Shown piece after piece: positions 11,578 to 25,476 of a stretch of 64,000 nucleotides of DNA. Origin of the DNA: Galbula dea. Its lineage: Eukaryota > Chordata > Aves > Piciformes > Galbulidae. A model generated the notes under the pieces. It had not been told where the DNA came from. It searched no databases and was given only the letters and a program-made list of their open reading frames with translations. Within the stretch, counting starts at the first letter, position 1. Each line of letters starts with the position of its first letter. The stretch is from positions 1,240,001 through 1,304,000 of the forward strand of contig VWZX01010095.1 of the NCBI GenBank assembly GCA_013399015.1, given 5' to 3'. The position numbers and the translations under genes are program-made.

Positions 11578-12295
11578 AAAAGTATTTTTCCCTGTGTGAA
11601 TACCTTCCTGTATCACAAGATTAATTTCAAGAATGGAGTTTGATCTTTCTCACAACCTTCCTAGCACATATTGAAGACATCTCCAGGTTGGCATGCTACA
11701 TATCTATAAAAAAAATAAATTGATGGAGAATTTAGCACTGCTATATATTGTTTGTAAAATACCAAAATCGGTGAGATGCTGCTTATTAATACTTCTCTGG
11801 GCTTTCCACTAGGACACACCATCAACATGCTCAGATCTCTGTTCAAGGAACCTCTATATTATTGTGTTAATGTTTTCCTGGCATGTGTTTTCACATTCCA
11901 CTGAGCCATATTTGTCAAAGGCAGCTATGCAGCACTCAGAGCAGCCTGCAATGTCGTCATCTTGCCTCAGAGAAGAACCTTTCACTGCCCTACTCCTTCT
12001 TATTTTACTGCCTTATTTCCAGCCACTCTACAATCTCCACAGAAAACAAGTTCAATATGAAGGGCATGAGGGGAAGGGAATTTATGCCCTCTAGCCAAAA
12101 GCTCTGAAGAAGCTTCTGACAGCTGCATACCTGAAACATAATTCAGAGCTGTGTAGGTAACACGTCAGAAGGTCCAGCTGCAGAACAGAAAAATCTACTA
12201 AAGGAATATTCTTGAATTACAAGAAAAAGAGAAACTGCATATGAAAAATTTAGTGGAGTTTAGTTGCTCGCTGTCCTTTGAAGGTCAGGAGTTCA

Positions 12296-12395
12296 CTGGC
12301 ATGAGCTAAAGCTTTTGAGACAAAGTTTAACTCCCTGCTTTGCCACAGGCACACACCAGTGTGATAAAGAGCAAGATGTTTAACCTACAACATCT
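12296..12395 (+). repeat. Possible ancient MIR-type SINE remnant
   Basis: The order CTGCTTTGCCAC, GTGTGA, GCAAGATGTTTAACCT, then CATCTCAG matches blocks of the MIR tRNA-derived/core region in the same order and similar spacing (CGGCTCTGCCAC, GTGTGACC, GGCAAGTTACTTAACCT, CCTCAG, recalled from memory). Identity is low and the ends are not visible. An amniote SINE relic is the best reading; chance is possible. Confidence 0.4.
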
Positions 12396-15300
12396 CAGGT
12401 TCTAATATATGTGAAGATTAGCTCATGAACATGATTAGGTCTTTTAAACATTGTAGGATGATCAGATGCTACCAAAACAACTACAACAAAAGCAATGTTA
12501 AATCTCAAATCCACCTAATCCCAGCTAATCTACAACACAGCCTGATACCTAAAAGTCTTCCAGGGCCTCAGAAAGCCACCCACCCTGCTAGTTCTGCAGA
12601 CTCTCCAGAAGCCTTTAGGTGCCTAAATTAATTTATATCTCCTGATTTAGCCTGGAAGTTGCCTTCACATTTAAGTTAACACATATTCAAAACACGTATT
12701 CCAATAAATTGGTAACTATGTCCAACAAAACACCACATTGCAACTCACCTTTGGGGAGATAGACACTCAGATTCTGACTAAATCGTTCCTTGACATCTGT
12801 CTAATTCTAACTCTTCTAAGAATCATGAAATCTAGATGAAGTCAATACTATCATCAGCATCACAGTAGTGGTACAAGCAGCAAAATTGGCACCATCATTT
12901 CACCTGAGATCCTGGTGTCTGGGTTACTCACTTGGGACCACTCAGATCACTCACACTCATTTTCAGAGGAGGGCTATATGGCAAGAGCCATAGGGATAGT
13001 CATTTCTACATGGTTCCCCATGACTCACAGCAGAAAAGATAGAGACCTAAATTAAGCAGATCATATAGGCCTTTGAAGTCTCCCGAGTTCCCTCTGCCTA
13101 TGAAGAGTAAGTACTGCCTGAGGTAGGTAGGTTATCCTCTGCATGTCCTGAGGGGCCTACCTCCCTCCTTGTTCTCACCAGAAATTTAGTTACTCCAGGC
13201 AGAATTACCATTCCCTCTGCTCTCAAGCAGGTGCCTAAAATCTTACTGAAAATGTGCCCAAGTGAGGAACTGGAACTAGTCTGAACTCAATCAATGGAAC
13301 CACATTAGGAAATATTAATTGATATGGCAAAAGACACACACAATTGTATTAATAAGTCCACAGACTACAATCCAAATAACGTTTTCAGTTAATAAAACAA
13401 AAGCTCAACAAAATAAATCCTTTAAAGAAAGGATTTTCTAAGAAATTAGACCCATCTGCTTCACATACAAAGCCACCATTCTGGGCACCTGTGCATCAGC
13501 CATGACTAGAGAGATGTTAAACAGTAAATTAAAACCTAAGCAGTGACCAGAGGTCATACAAAAGGATAATCATTTGGGAGTATTTTCAGTCTATCATTCT
13601 CCCTTCAAAAGTCAAGACAAAAAAGACTTGAATCAGAAAATTCTGAAGTAGTCACCACATCAACTAAGGAACCCAATGGATGCTAAGTGAAATAAGTAAT
13701 TTTCAACAAGGAAATTCAGGTTCGTCTTCTCCAACAGCTGCAGGCACCCCTAATCTCCTGCAAGCCAGAAATGCTCAAACCTCTTTATGCTAAACAACAT
13801 CCCAAGGATCCAACTGAATGTCTGGGGACTGGTCATTACATATCTGCTACGTATCTGAGACCTGTATTAATTTGGGATATGTACATATTATTCCAAGGCT
13901 AGACAACTTTGTGCTTTCTCCCTTCTACTTTTTACTGCACGTCTAAAGCAGAATAAGCATCATTGTTCATCTTAGTTTTGAATAATCTTTCATGTAATCT
14001 TCTTTTCTGGAACTGGGAGGTTTTTTAAGATAATGTGCATGCTGTCTGAAATTAATGTATGCACAGCAGTTTTTCAACACAGCTTAACAGCATTACTCTG
14101 GCTCATGCCAGACAGATACGTTTCAGTAGATTTCAGACTAGATTTCTTCAATGTAATCTATTTAGTATTGCTCATGGCAAGTATCTGGAAACTTCAGCAG
14201 ATGTGTATATAAAGGCCCTGTGTCTATCACTGCTTAACGCAAAAGGAATAAACAGAAGGAATAAAATCATTTTCTTGGGTCACACAACTAGCCCTACGCT
14301 CTAAATTTTCAGTTCTGACTTCATAGTACTCAATGGCATTGCCTGAGAGCTGGTTACTTAGGAAAGTGAGAAGGCGCCTTTCTGTAACCTTTGACACTTG
14401 CAGACTTCATCAATCTCTCTGGCAGAATTGGTCTGGATATTACAAAAACACATTGGCTACTGTGATATGATAGCCAATGGTCTCAATGTGTTAGGATTTA
14501 CAAGGCTTGGCTCAACAAACAACACCACAGCCAAGGCAGGGTACAGTGTCACTCCTAGCACTGTAACCTCTGTGCCAAGTAGCCTTGGGATGCCTTTCGG
14601 TGTAACTGCCCTGCCAGCTCTCTGTGAGGCAAGGGAACACGTAGCTGCCATGCTACCACCTTGTAATATAAGATCATCCTGGACTGCTCTGGTCATAAAC
14701 TGCCTCCTGTGGATGCATCTCCATCAGTTCCCAGAGACCAGGCTTGATTGCTCCCAGATAAAGACATGTACCCGACAATAGCTCCTAGCTACAGTTGCTA
14801 TAAATTAATGTACAAATTAATGAATACATATGGAACATAAAATAAAATATGAAAATCAAATAATTGAGGTAGAAAGAGACAGCAAATGATAATGTGGAGA
14901 TTATAAATCCATCACTTCAATCTCAAAAGCTAATATGACAGTAACTCCAATGACTACAGCTTTGATTTAAGCACACACAGAAGTAACAGCTCAGCTTAGA
15001 GAATGAATTCAGCTCTCTCAGGTGTTAAACTAGATATGTGCTAATGTATATGTTGGTGTCATGAGCAATAACAAGTACAGGTTTGACCCAGGGGACTAAT
15101 ATAACACACTTTCTGGAAGCAATATTGACCAGTCTGCTGTAAGATAACTGTGCTGGTTCTTAAACTACCTGGGAAAGGAAATTCACTTGACGAATTTATC
15201 CATAATGAAAGTACAAGGCAAAATTTGCCTGGGACAGGGAAGAAATAAAGAGATCTGTTTCTGTGGTTCAATGTCAAATCACTGCAGCAAGATATAAATA

Positions 15301-18017
15301 TGACAGTGGCTTGGTTCTCTGACCCTTAACATACCTCCCTCTATTTATCCTTCTCTCTTTCTTTGGCTATGTATTCCCAGAGGCAAGGGAAACTAATGGC
15401 TTGCTCACACTTCAGTTGGATAGGACTGACATTTTCTTCCCACATTCCCAGAAAGGACATAGTGAGACACCCACCCTCCAGCACACTGCCTTGAGCCCCC
15501 TTCCCCATTTTCTGGTGAGAGATGAGGAGATGCAGTGCACAGCAACCAGTCCCTGGAAAAGCACCATTTCTGCACCCATCTCACTCCATGCTGCCCTATT
15601 TTCCACTCCCTCACATCGCAGAGGCTCACAGGGCTGGGGAGTAGGTTCCTGCCCACACCACCGCCTCCAGGTCCCATGCAGGGCTGAGTACAGAAGGGCA
15701 GGAGGAACCCTGTTCTCTAATTTGAAGGACCCAGTCATATTCTCAGCCTCACATTCCCATGTCCATTCGATGTGACCCAACAGCCAGAACGATCCTCAAG
15801 CTTCACACTCAAGCATACCCCTATACTGCAGCCTAGCAGGTGGTGCATTGGCATCTGTTCTAGCTCTAGATAAGCTAGCTGCAATGCTGGAATTAGTGAG
15901 AACAGCATGGTGTTGTCCATAGCTTAACATCCTTCACCAAAGTGGATGAATCAGCCTAGAGCAAAGATATCGTTGAGTGAAATCTACATGCAGGACCGTG
16001 CCTCCCTGCTGTCCAGCACGCTGTCAGAAAATATTCACTCAAACTAAAACAGAACAGTTCTGATCTCTGCAGCTCATTTCAGCCCTAGCTTGTCCCATAA
16101 CATAGGCAGAAAGTGGAACTAAGAAAATTCAGTACTGGTTGAGTTTTCCCCTACCCTGCAATGACATCCTCCCTGGGGGTCTCCAACCAGCCAAGGCAAC
16201 TTGCAGCACAGAAAGGCATTAGACTGAAGAAACTGTTCTGCCGTGTAATCAGCTGCTTAAACAGACATTGTAAGTAGGCTGTGGTGCAGATGCGCACAGT
16301 CCTACAAACATTAACTTACCTGGAAAATGACCAGGCAAAGCTTAAGTCATCAAAAGAATACCCTTGTAAGGAGTAGGTTTTCCCCATCATTTTTGTAATG
16401 AGGCACAAGTGAACCACAGAATAGGCTAGATATGACAAACAGTGTAACATCATTGATTAGTCTGTCACCTTGGTGTGACATGGCAGATAGAATTAGAGAT
16501 CAATGATAAGAACACTCTGACCTAATTCAAATCATGTTAAAACTTTACTAAAGCCTATGGTTGCATCAACCTCTCCCAAGCAGTGGCACTTGTTCATGAG
16601 ATTTTCTTATGAGAAGAATGGCAGTAAATTTGAATCTGTAATGGATAGAGGCATTTTGGAAGCACATAACTTACCAGATTAGTCTCTTTTATTGAAACTA
16701 CCAGAATTATTTGTTCTACATCTACTGTATAACAAATATTTTGTGCTACTTGTTTAACCTGCGAAGAGTTACCAGCAGTTTATTGTGAATCTTTTATATT
16801 TGAACTTTCAGCTATAGGGGTTAATTCTGACTGAATATATATTCCTGTTTCTGGGCAGGGTAACTTTAACTTCTATGATCATCTCCCTAATGTAGAACCC
16901 AACAATCTTCAGAAAAAGGTTGGATTTGTTTGGGATTCCTGCTAGTAAACACGTTTGCTGAAATAACTGGAAAACAGACATGAAAGTGAAAACTGAATAG
17001 CTGGAGTCCATGCAGTTATTTGCCCAGTGCATATTCACAAGCAATTCAAGGAGTCCATAATACTCTAGGCTCTTACAAATACACAATAAAATACTGAATA
17101 GAAATCTAGAATTATAATCTACACATTGGAATGTCTCTTCCTGCTTGCTAGACTATATTAATTCAAAAAACCTTTTATCTCTCTAAAGAAAGGTGGGTGA
17201 GACACCACAGGAGAGAAAGTAGGAGTAAGACTGTAAAGAGGAAAAATGACAGACTAAGAACAGAGAAGATAGAATGTGAAGCAATTAAATGTGGATAAAA
17301 CTACACATGATAATGAACTAAAAGACTCTTACAGTTTGCATGGAAGAGAGAAAAATGGAAGGGCAGGAATGGCAGTGGTGCCTCTTGCTCTCATCCTGAA
17401 TGCCTCCCTGTTTGGGGAGGCTTTTCCACCTCCAGACCTTCAGGAACTGTGATCTGTGTGGCAGAGCAGAATGTCTGTCTTTATTGCTCACCCCTTTCAA
17501 CTGGGTGACATTCAGATATTCTGCTGTTGCAGAGAGCAGTACAGGTGAAGTTTGGATGAAGTTTGTGCATCCCTGAAGAGCACTGGCTTAGCAGTTCTCT
17601 CTTCATTGTATCCTGTCAAAGCTGAACAGGGTGCTTCTTTGTGTGCCTCCTTTTGCCCTGCTCTCCTGATGTTTACCCCTCTGTACATTTTGCTAATTTT
17701 CACTTACAATGCTTGTATTATTTTTTTTCCAGCTTCTATGCCAGACATTTGCACTTGCTCCTTCACTTTACAAAGTATCTTTCTTCAGCCATGAGGGATT
17801 TTTTTTTTAAGCAAAATTCATAGCAAGCAACTTCTTTAAGATCATAGATTAAGCTTAGTCTCAGGTCCAACAATGAAGTCCCTTCAGTCATTTATATTTA
17901 AATCATGAAACAAAAGAACAGTAAGAACACAAGCAAACCTCATATAGTAAATGAAAAAATGTTTATCCTTAAAATGCATCATCAAATTATTCAATACAGA
18001 AGTAAAACATACCCATG

Positions 18018-18040
18018 GGTGGGAGCACAATTCTCCCACC
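18018..18040. other. Short perfect hairpin
   Basis: GGTGGGAG (18018-18025) and CTCCCACC (18033-18040) are perfect complements around a 7-base loop, with a G-T pair possible below. The flanks are AT-rich. No RNA gene family is recognised; such stems occur by chance. Confidence 0.35.
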
Positions 18041-19564
18041 TAAAATATTCATAAATTAATCTATGCCAATATGCACAGGAGAAAAAAACGGGTCTGCTGG
18101 CATTGGAGTGATATATATGTTAGAAAAAAACTTTTAAAAACAGGAAAAGAGCCCCGAGTTCTCCAAGTGGGAATACAAGACAACTTTGATCACGTCCCTC
18201 ATGACTATCACTTGGGACATGTCGTCTCACTGGTTGCTGAGAGAATGCTAAAATCCTTGTGCCCCTGTATCTCAGGCTGTACTGTGGCTTTTTTAGCTAT
18301 TCTATGTCGTATACTTAAATAGTTCAAAGCAGACACTGCTCAGTGGCATCCATGTTCTTCAAAAGAGGTGGACACTCAACTCTTTGCCTCTCATTCACAC
18401 ATCCAATAGTCCTGACACTGCTCCTCTGTGTGAAATGGCCATTTCCTAGTACTAAGCCCATGCATGGGTTACTTTTAGTCTTCAAAAGGTTACCAAAAGG
18501 GTTAACATGCAAGCACAGCAAGAAATTAATAGTGCTCCTAATTCCACCCAATCAGCCCCCATGCTTGCATTAATTAGGTTTACTAGCGAGCAGTGGTTGT
18601 CAGGATCAGATAAGTTTCCCATTGGCGATACCAGGTGCTTTTAAATTGCTAGAGAAATTCCTGTACTAACGTGCTGCTGCCAAACCCCAAAGCTGCCCAT
18701 TAACATTTGATGTCCTGCCAGCGTCCGAGGGTCATAAAGTGCCGTGCGTAGGACACATCTAGTGCGAGCCCAGAAATGGCAAGCCAAAAAAGAACCTACC
18801 AGATGGAGCTGGGCAGTGTGCCACATACCACTGGGTACTTGTGAAGTCCTGGCACTTCTGAAGTTAGTGCCAAGGAAGAGGATCGAGTGGATGTGAAATG
18901 GAAGCTACCAAAGGATTTTGGGACTCAGCTCTTAGGAATTAAGCTTTTCCACGTGCAATCCCTAACATAGCACACAGGAGAAACTGCAGTGTGTAAACTC
19001 AGCGGAATGAGGGTTGTGGAAGATGCGATCACAAAACTCATTATTAAGGGCAGCACATGTTTATGCCAGACCTAAGTCCTTCCTGGAAGCCATTCATAAT
19101 TCTGAACTCTTTCATAAAGATCCCTGCAAACTTCACCTCAGTTCATTGGAGACATCTACTTTAAACCACTTTGAGGAATGGATTCTCCACTCCACCCCTC
19201 CCAAGTTCCTGAACTGGGTATGGCTGGAGGCATGCTGCCTTTTCACCTGAATTTCTACCATTTTCTTTCCATATTACCCTACTGGAAACATTACAGAGCC
19301 CAACCTAAGTTAAGACTAGATACCATGATGATGTTCACACCTACTGTCTTCTGCCTGCCTGTGTAACATTAAGAACATATTCATTTACTTACTGCCTGCT
19401 GACAAAGATGAAACTTTTAAAGACCTTGTAAACAAAACTGTAAAAACAGTAAAAAATTTTGCAAACATTAAATAGATAAAACTAAAAAACTCCTCATTTA
19501 TGCACACTAATGATGTCACCAATTTCAACCTTCAATTTCTGAACAAACATTAATATCAATTAAT

Positions 19565-19790
19565 AATGCATGCCACTTACACAGCTCTTTTTATCTTGAA
19601 GGAGCTTTATAAACATTGACTAATTAAATTGCCTGATCTTTTTAACTGTAATTATATATATATATATATATATATGTAAAACTGGGGGCCAAGGAAGGAA
19701 AAACCATTAGATGCCTAGGAACTATAGTACCACAAAGGTAAGAGCAGAAAACTGGTTTTAATTTAGGCACAAGCTGCTGCTGCTGCTTCA
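19565..19790 (+). repeat. Possible MIR-type SINE relic containing a TA microsatellite
   Basis: GCCACTTACACAG, GGAGCTTTATAAACATTGAC and TAATTAAATTGCC resemble the MIR core (AAGCGCTTTACATGTATTAA then CTCATTTAATCC). After a TA run, AAACTGGGGGCCAAGGAAGG resembles AAACTGAGGCACAGAGAGG, and AGAGCAGAAAACTGGTTTTAA resembles the following MIR block. Matching blocks in the same order over about 200 bp support an old SINE whose central ATTATTAT-like part has expanded into the TA repeat. The consensus was recalled, not aligned. Confidence 0.4.
19653..19675. repeat. (TA)n microsatellite, about 11 units
   Basis: An uninterrupted TA dinucleotide run, likely length-polymorphic. It lies inside the possible SINE relic. 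Confidence 0.95.
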
Positions 19791-20309
19791 TGTTTTTCTT
19801 CAGGTTAGATGACAAGCAGAGGACATTCCCGCTACAATTACATCAAAATCTTTCTAAGGTTGATCCAGCACATAAGACCAAAATTAACTATCTGGAAGTA
19901 TTTTTATGCCATTTAAGAAACAGCATTCTTCTTTGCCCTGTGACCTCTTTGGTTTGTGTTTGATTCTTGTTTGTTGGGGGATTTTTGTCTGTTTGCTTAA
20001 CGGAGAAGATCTCCTGCTCTGTCTGAGACAGTTTAGCAGCATGGCTGTTAACTCTCCAAAATTATGTCTCTTCTCTAGTGGTCCAAACTGAAGTATTTTA
20101 ACTCAACAAGAATCACTCCTGCCTCTTTTTCTTATAGAGTCTAACCTTGCAAGGAAACTCTTATGGTGCTAGTAGGAAACTCCTGTAAACGGAGTGCATG
20201 AATCCGTGAGAGGATACAGCATTTATCAGCTAAAATCATGTTCTTTCCTGTCTTGAGGAAAGAGTTTGATTCCTATATCAGTTAAATTGTTTATATAATT
20301 GGCTAGCCT

Positions 20310-20341
<32 letters not shown>

Positions 20342-20350
20342 TACACACAC
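20310..20350. repeat. Compound (TA)n(CA)n microsatellite
   Basis: About ten TA units run directly into about ten AC units, with a single AT interruption at 20341-20342. Such compound repeats commonly arise by mutation of one dinucleotide into the other followed by slippage. Confidence 0.95.
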
Positions 20351-23300
20351 TGGAAAGGTGTTGAAATGCTTATACAACCTCTTAAGGATTTTCAGCTGAA
20401 TTGTCTGTAACAACGATGGCATTGTTGGACAGTTTTTATCAAATATCATTACAGCCACTAAAAATACCACAAAAATTCACATACTTCATCCTTGTGTAAA
20501 GTCCTTAATCAAACCTAGAGATACTAAGAAGCATCAGCCTAATGACTATTGAATCTCAGGTGCTTTTACACCCTAGGGGATGTTTTTTCTTCATAACAAT
20601 CTCCAGGTAGCAATGGTTATCTTGCTGACACCACCTGAGATGCAAATTCTATGAATTCTGCAAGAAGATTGTGTCATCTATTTATAGCTATGGAGAAATA
20701 TACCTTAGCAGTAAAATTTAAAATTTTGACATATGGGAATGACATGCTCTGGCATATTTTTCAGGAGCATTTATTATTTATGCAATGCACTTTCAATAAC
20801 TTTATTAGAATCAGTGATAGAACTCTGGTTTGTGAAAAAACAGACACCACATCCCAGTTTGACAGAGAGGAGCTTTAGCAAATGACAGGCCTACATTTCA
20901 GAAATCACTATGCTTTTGGTGGTTAATTAGTTTCTGCATATTTTTTATACAAACAGATTAACTAACAGGTTACATTTTAGTACTGCTATTAAGAAAACAT
21001 GATTTTTATAGTGCTAGACACACTTGGAATAACCCAACTTGTTTTACATATTTATGAGGGTTTCTTAGTTACAACATACTCACCAGTATCTAAAATCCAA
21101 GCCTAGACTTTAACAGATCTTTTAATTAAGATGGGAATATTATCCAGGATGACAAATAAATTACCTGATTTTCTCCAAGAGCTCCAGAAGCGTTACCATC
21201 ATTATGATAACCAGTAGTGCTGGTTATTTGTATTCCCACAGCAACTCCTGCTCCCAATGACAGTACACAACAGCCCTTCCTGTCAGCTGCTGTACAAACA
21301 GGTACCAACACGCAGTAAAGATACAGTGCTTGTCATGGGAAGTTACTGCTTGTATACAGGAAACAAATTTGACAAAAACAAGTAGTGCATTGCCTTCTCC
21401 AACCACTACAGAAGCAGACTGAGCATGTGGTTTCAGGTAAATATCTCCTTGGAAAAATGGCATTCTACACCACCATTATCATCACACAAGAGGCACTGTC
21501 CCACTGCATCGTCACCCAGAACCTGCAGTAGGGATGCTGGTAAAATCAAACCCCAATACAATACAGTATCTGATATCACTGGCTGTCCTAACCTAGAGGA
21601 ATGAACACTCATCACCATAGTAATGGCTAAAAATTGTCTACTGTACTTCATACTAAAAAGGTATAATTTTGAGCAACAGTTTTCACTGAAAATATGACTA
21701 AAATGGATTGTGAATGGGAGGGAGCAACATGGTTGACTGACACTGTCAAAGAGGGGCTTAGGCAAAAGGAAAAGGAAACTGCTTACAGATGAAGGCAGAA
21801 TGCCACTTCTGGATAATGAGAGATTGCAGCATCCTCTTGCTTTTTCTGTCCATTTCCTGGGACTGGTTTCACAGCTTTCCTTCTTTTATATCTCCTATAT
21901 GTTCACAACAGCCTGCTAATGCCATGGTAATGTTTTCTCTGAATGCCACTGCATCACTGCCACCCCCAGAAACATTCTCATTCACCATCCTTGACTGTTC
22001 AGCCTACAGATTTCAATGTATACTGAATCTGCTTGCTTCCAACACGTAAAGAAAAGCAATCTCATACCTAAATATCTGTCCCACCAACCAGCAGTTCCCT
22101 TCATTTCTGGATTTAAGGATTCAGTTCTCCATTACTGTCTTCTAAACATAAATGTTATTGATGTTAATTGTTACTGTGTTTATTCTGTATATTATTGTAT
22201 AACATTTATTATGAGATAACTTCAGTAGGTGTCAGAGGATTTCAGAGAGGAAAGACTGTACATAAAAAATATGGTTTTTAAACAGGGACCCAACAGCCCC
22301 CAAAAATTTGCAAAATCAAGCATTTATTGGCCATCCCATTACTTTCAGTGGTTAACAAGTCCCTGGAAAGTCTGCATTCCATGGTCATATCCACTTTAAG
22401 AATTTTCCCATTTTCCTTTGCCAATACAGTAGATCTCTAAATTAGCTCACTCAGATGGTCTATGTCCCTTTAACTTTGTGACGTGAACAGGGAGAGGGAA
22501 GATTCCCAGCAACTAGAAGAAGGAATATACTGCCTGGGAGAGAATCTGCTTACTGATGTGAAATGAAGCCATTCCATCGATTTCAGTGACACTTCTGCCT
22601 TCTACAGCAGCAGGGAATTTGGCCCAGAGAGCCTTCAGGCATCTGAAAGCAACTGCACAACTCACAGTTGCCCTCTGGGAGGAAGAAGATCCCCCATCCT
22701 TCATCTCAGGCACTGACTACTGAGTCAAGCAAGCTTTGTGATACACTTAACATTCAAAGCATCAAAGGCAAACTGTCTTCCCCATGCACATCAGAGGCTG
22801 GTTGACCAAGTCTCCAGCATTGATTTTCTCACCAGAAATTGAAAATCTGTCACTCTGAACACTGACTGTCCTCTTGACTCCCAAGGCAGCTCCAAGTAAG
22901 CTAAGGTAAAATCCACACATCCACCAAAGGCGGCAGCCGGACAACACTCGCTTTCCTTTTGAGGATATCTGACTGAAAGAGCTTTCCAGTCAAAATTTCC
23001 AGCCCTTCTGCTGAGGAAGGGTTTCCTTCTTAAAAATGTATGAATTTCAGCTTAAAGACATTTAGATTTCATGTTTAGGAAATTATACTGAGATGTTTAC
23101 TATTGCAACGCACAAAAGGATCTTCCTGCACTTTAAGTTCTCCATTTAAAAACTAAATGTGATCCTAATTTTGCTAAAGGAAAACAAAAATGCAACTTGG
23201 GTCAGGGCCAGAAAATGGTTGCTGGCCTTTTTTATTTGCTTATTAGTATACTAACCTCTTGGCATCTGCTCAGAGCATGAGAATGGTAAAAAAGAAAATA

Positions 23301-25476
23301 TGCCCAAAAGCGTATTCCAGCATACATGACAGCATTCACCCTCAGAAATTCCTCTCAGTCCCTAGTTGGAGGGCAGAGCACACAAAGATCCTATCTGGGA
23401 TCACAAAGCCTCACATCAGTGATGAAACAGGGTCCTCTCTTTCCTTGAAAGAGTATGGAAATTCATGTTTATACTATATGACAGCAAAGTGCTGAAATCC
23501 TTCTTATTCTCCACCTTCATATGAAACCTTGAGAGCCACTTATCCTCACCTCTCCAGAAAAACCCCTGCAAACCATCCCTACCTACATGGTTGGCATCAG
23601 AAGGGTTCAGAGTGTAGTTAGTGGCCTATCAGCATCAAGGAAAGTTCCAGCCTGCCAGGAATAGAAGGCAGACGAGATTCCTAGACCCATCAAGAAATTG
23701 CACTGTATATTACAAACCTGTGCTGCAGAGAGACAGAACTGAAAAGAAAGAGAGAAAGCTGTGGCAACAGCAACAGAGAAAACACTCCTGTTCTAGTTGC
23801 TGCAAGTTCCATAGTTTAAGTATTCAGAGGATAAACTGGCCAGATCAAGTTTGTTTGCTCAGCATTATTATCTAAATGCATAATGGTTCCTCTCCCTTTT
23901 CACAGTATCACTTTTTAAAAGACTTGGACAGTTGAAAAGGAAAATGACATCAGATAGTAATGCACTGAGCTTTCTCCCCTCCTCAGCTCATCATCATTAG
24001 AGTTGACAGGGCCACACCACTGTCCCCTACCACCTGTACAATGTGAACCAGCTATGGGAGAGATGAAGACAAATACTTTTCTGCAAGTGTTCACAGCTAC
24101 TTGCTGTATCAATAAAAAATGAGTTCAAGACTCTGCAGAGGAGTTTTTCCTGGAGGCTTTCATCCTCTGTGTTCTTGTCTTTCTCTGGCAATCTACCATT
24201 CCTGTCCAGTTCATCACACTGTGATCTTCCTAGGTTCTGGTTGTCTTGGCCTTTCTCAGTCTCTTCAAGGCTTGAATGTCTCCCACTGCATTCTTGCTGT
24301 TACTAAACCTCATTAATCTATCCTCCCAACATCATCCTCTTTTTTTCCAGTCCCTAGGGATGCCTAGCCCAAGTAGAGAGGAACAGCATCAACACTAAGA
24401 GCAGATTATGGATAATTCTGTTTTCTTTCCTGTGAAAGTCCCAATCAGCCTTGGGTAGGCAGTAAAATGAATTCCTTTGCACACCCATTTCTGTTAAGCT
24501 AGCATGAAGGTACTGGGGCCTCCCACAACTGATGGAATTTCAGTGACTTCAGGGCCACATTCAAATAGACTCCACCTGCAATTGTTATTTTTGCTGCATA
24601 GGAGCACAGAAAAAATTCAACTTAACTGGGTTTCTGAATTCCCAGAGACTTATGACAGAGGTAAAATATCATCTATAATAGTAATCTGAGAGGCTTCTGG
24701 CCCACAGAGTCATGAAAAGCTCTTTGGACATGTGATCTCTGTGCAACAAAGGCAGCAGACATCTTACAAATGGAGATGGCCTCCTGAAAAGAACAGAAAA
24801 GAGCTCCCACTAGAATTTGGAAAGGAGCTACTTGGCCTAGAGAAAAATGTCAGATAATTCATTTCATCTGTCTTTTGTCAGAGGGAAAAGACAAACCACC
24901 ATTATAGTTGAAGTGGCACCAAAATAGTTCACCTGCACTGATTTAGCTGACGCTCCCTTGTTTATGTTTGGTTCCACTGAACTTGTAGCTTAATAAACAT
25001 CATTGAACATCTACAGTCTCTGCTTTCCTATTTCCATGCCTTTTACCCTGCTTCTCAAGGCAAGTTTTTGACATACACATTGAAGCATGACCTTACGATT
25101 GAACAGAGTTATCAATTAACAAAAAGTTCTTGTCTTTGAAGTCTTGTCAGCCTCTGAATGACATGCTTTTACTTCGAGCTAATCGAACCTGTGGAAGCAT
25201 TTTATGGACTGCAAACAAAACAGAAAATCTTTCAGAAAGCTGCAGTCTTGGAGTTCCAGATAAATAAATCATGTGGACTCTATGAACATTCAGAGTCTGA
25301 AGAAAATATTCTGATTTATTGTGAGGGTTTGGATACCATCTAGACATTCATTTGAAATTCTTTCATCTTTTGAAACCAAACTTGACACTACTCTGAGAAG
25401 TACTCTCTCATGAATAAAGGACAACAGAGGAAAAAATAGAGTCAGCTAGTTAGCTATACACTTCCACTTCCATCAT

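Larger units (their letters stand above)
11402..25476. other. Non-coding single-copy DNA between the LTR and the first CR1
   Basis: Fourteen kilobases without a recognised gene. It contains a 29-bp tandem near-repeat, two possible MIR-type relics, a short hairpin and two TA-rich microsatellites, listed separately. The longest open frames (14398-14781 and 15401-15775, plus strand, 124-127 codons) have open antisense frames over the same bases and no known domain. They lie in locally GC-richer patches, where long frames are expected more often. Confidence 0.65.
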
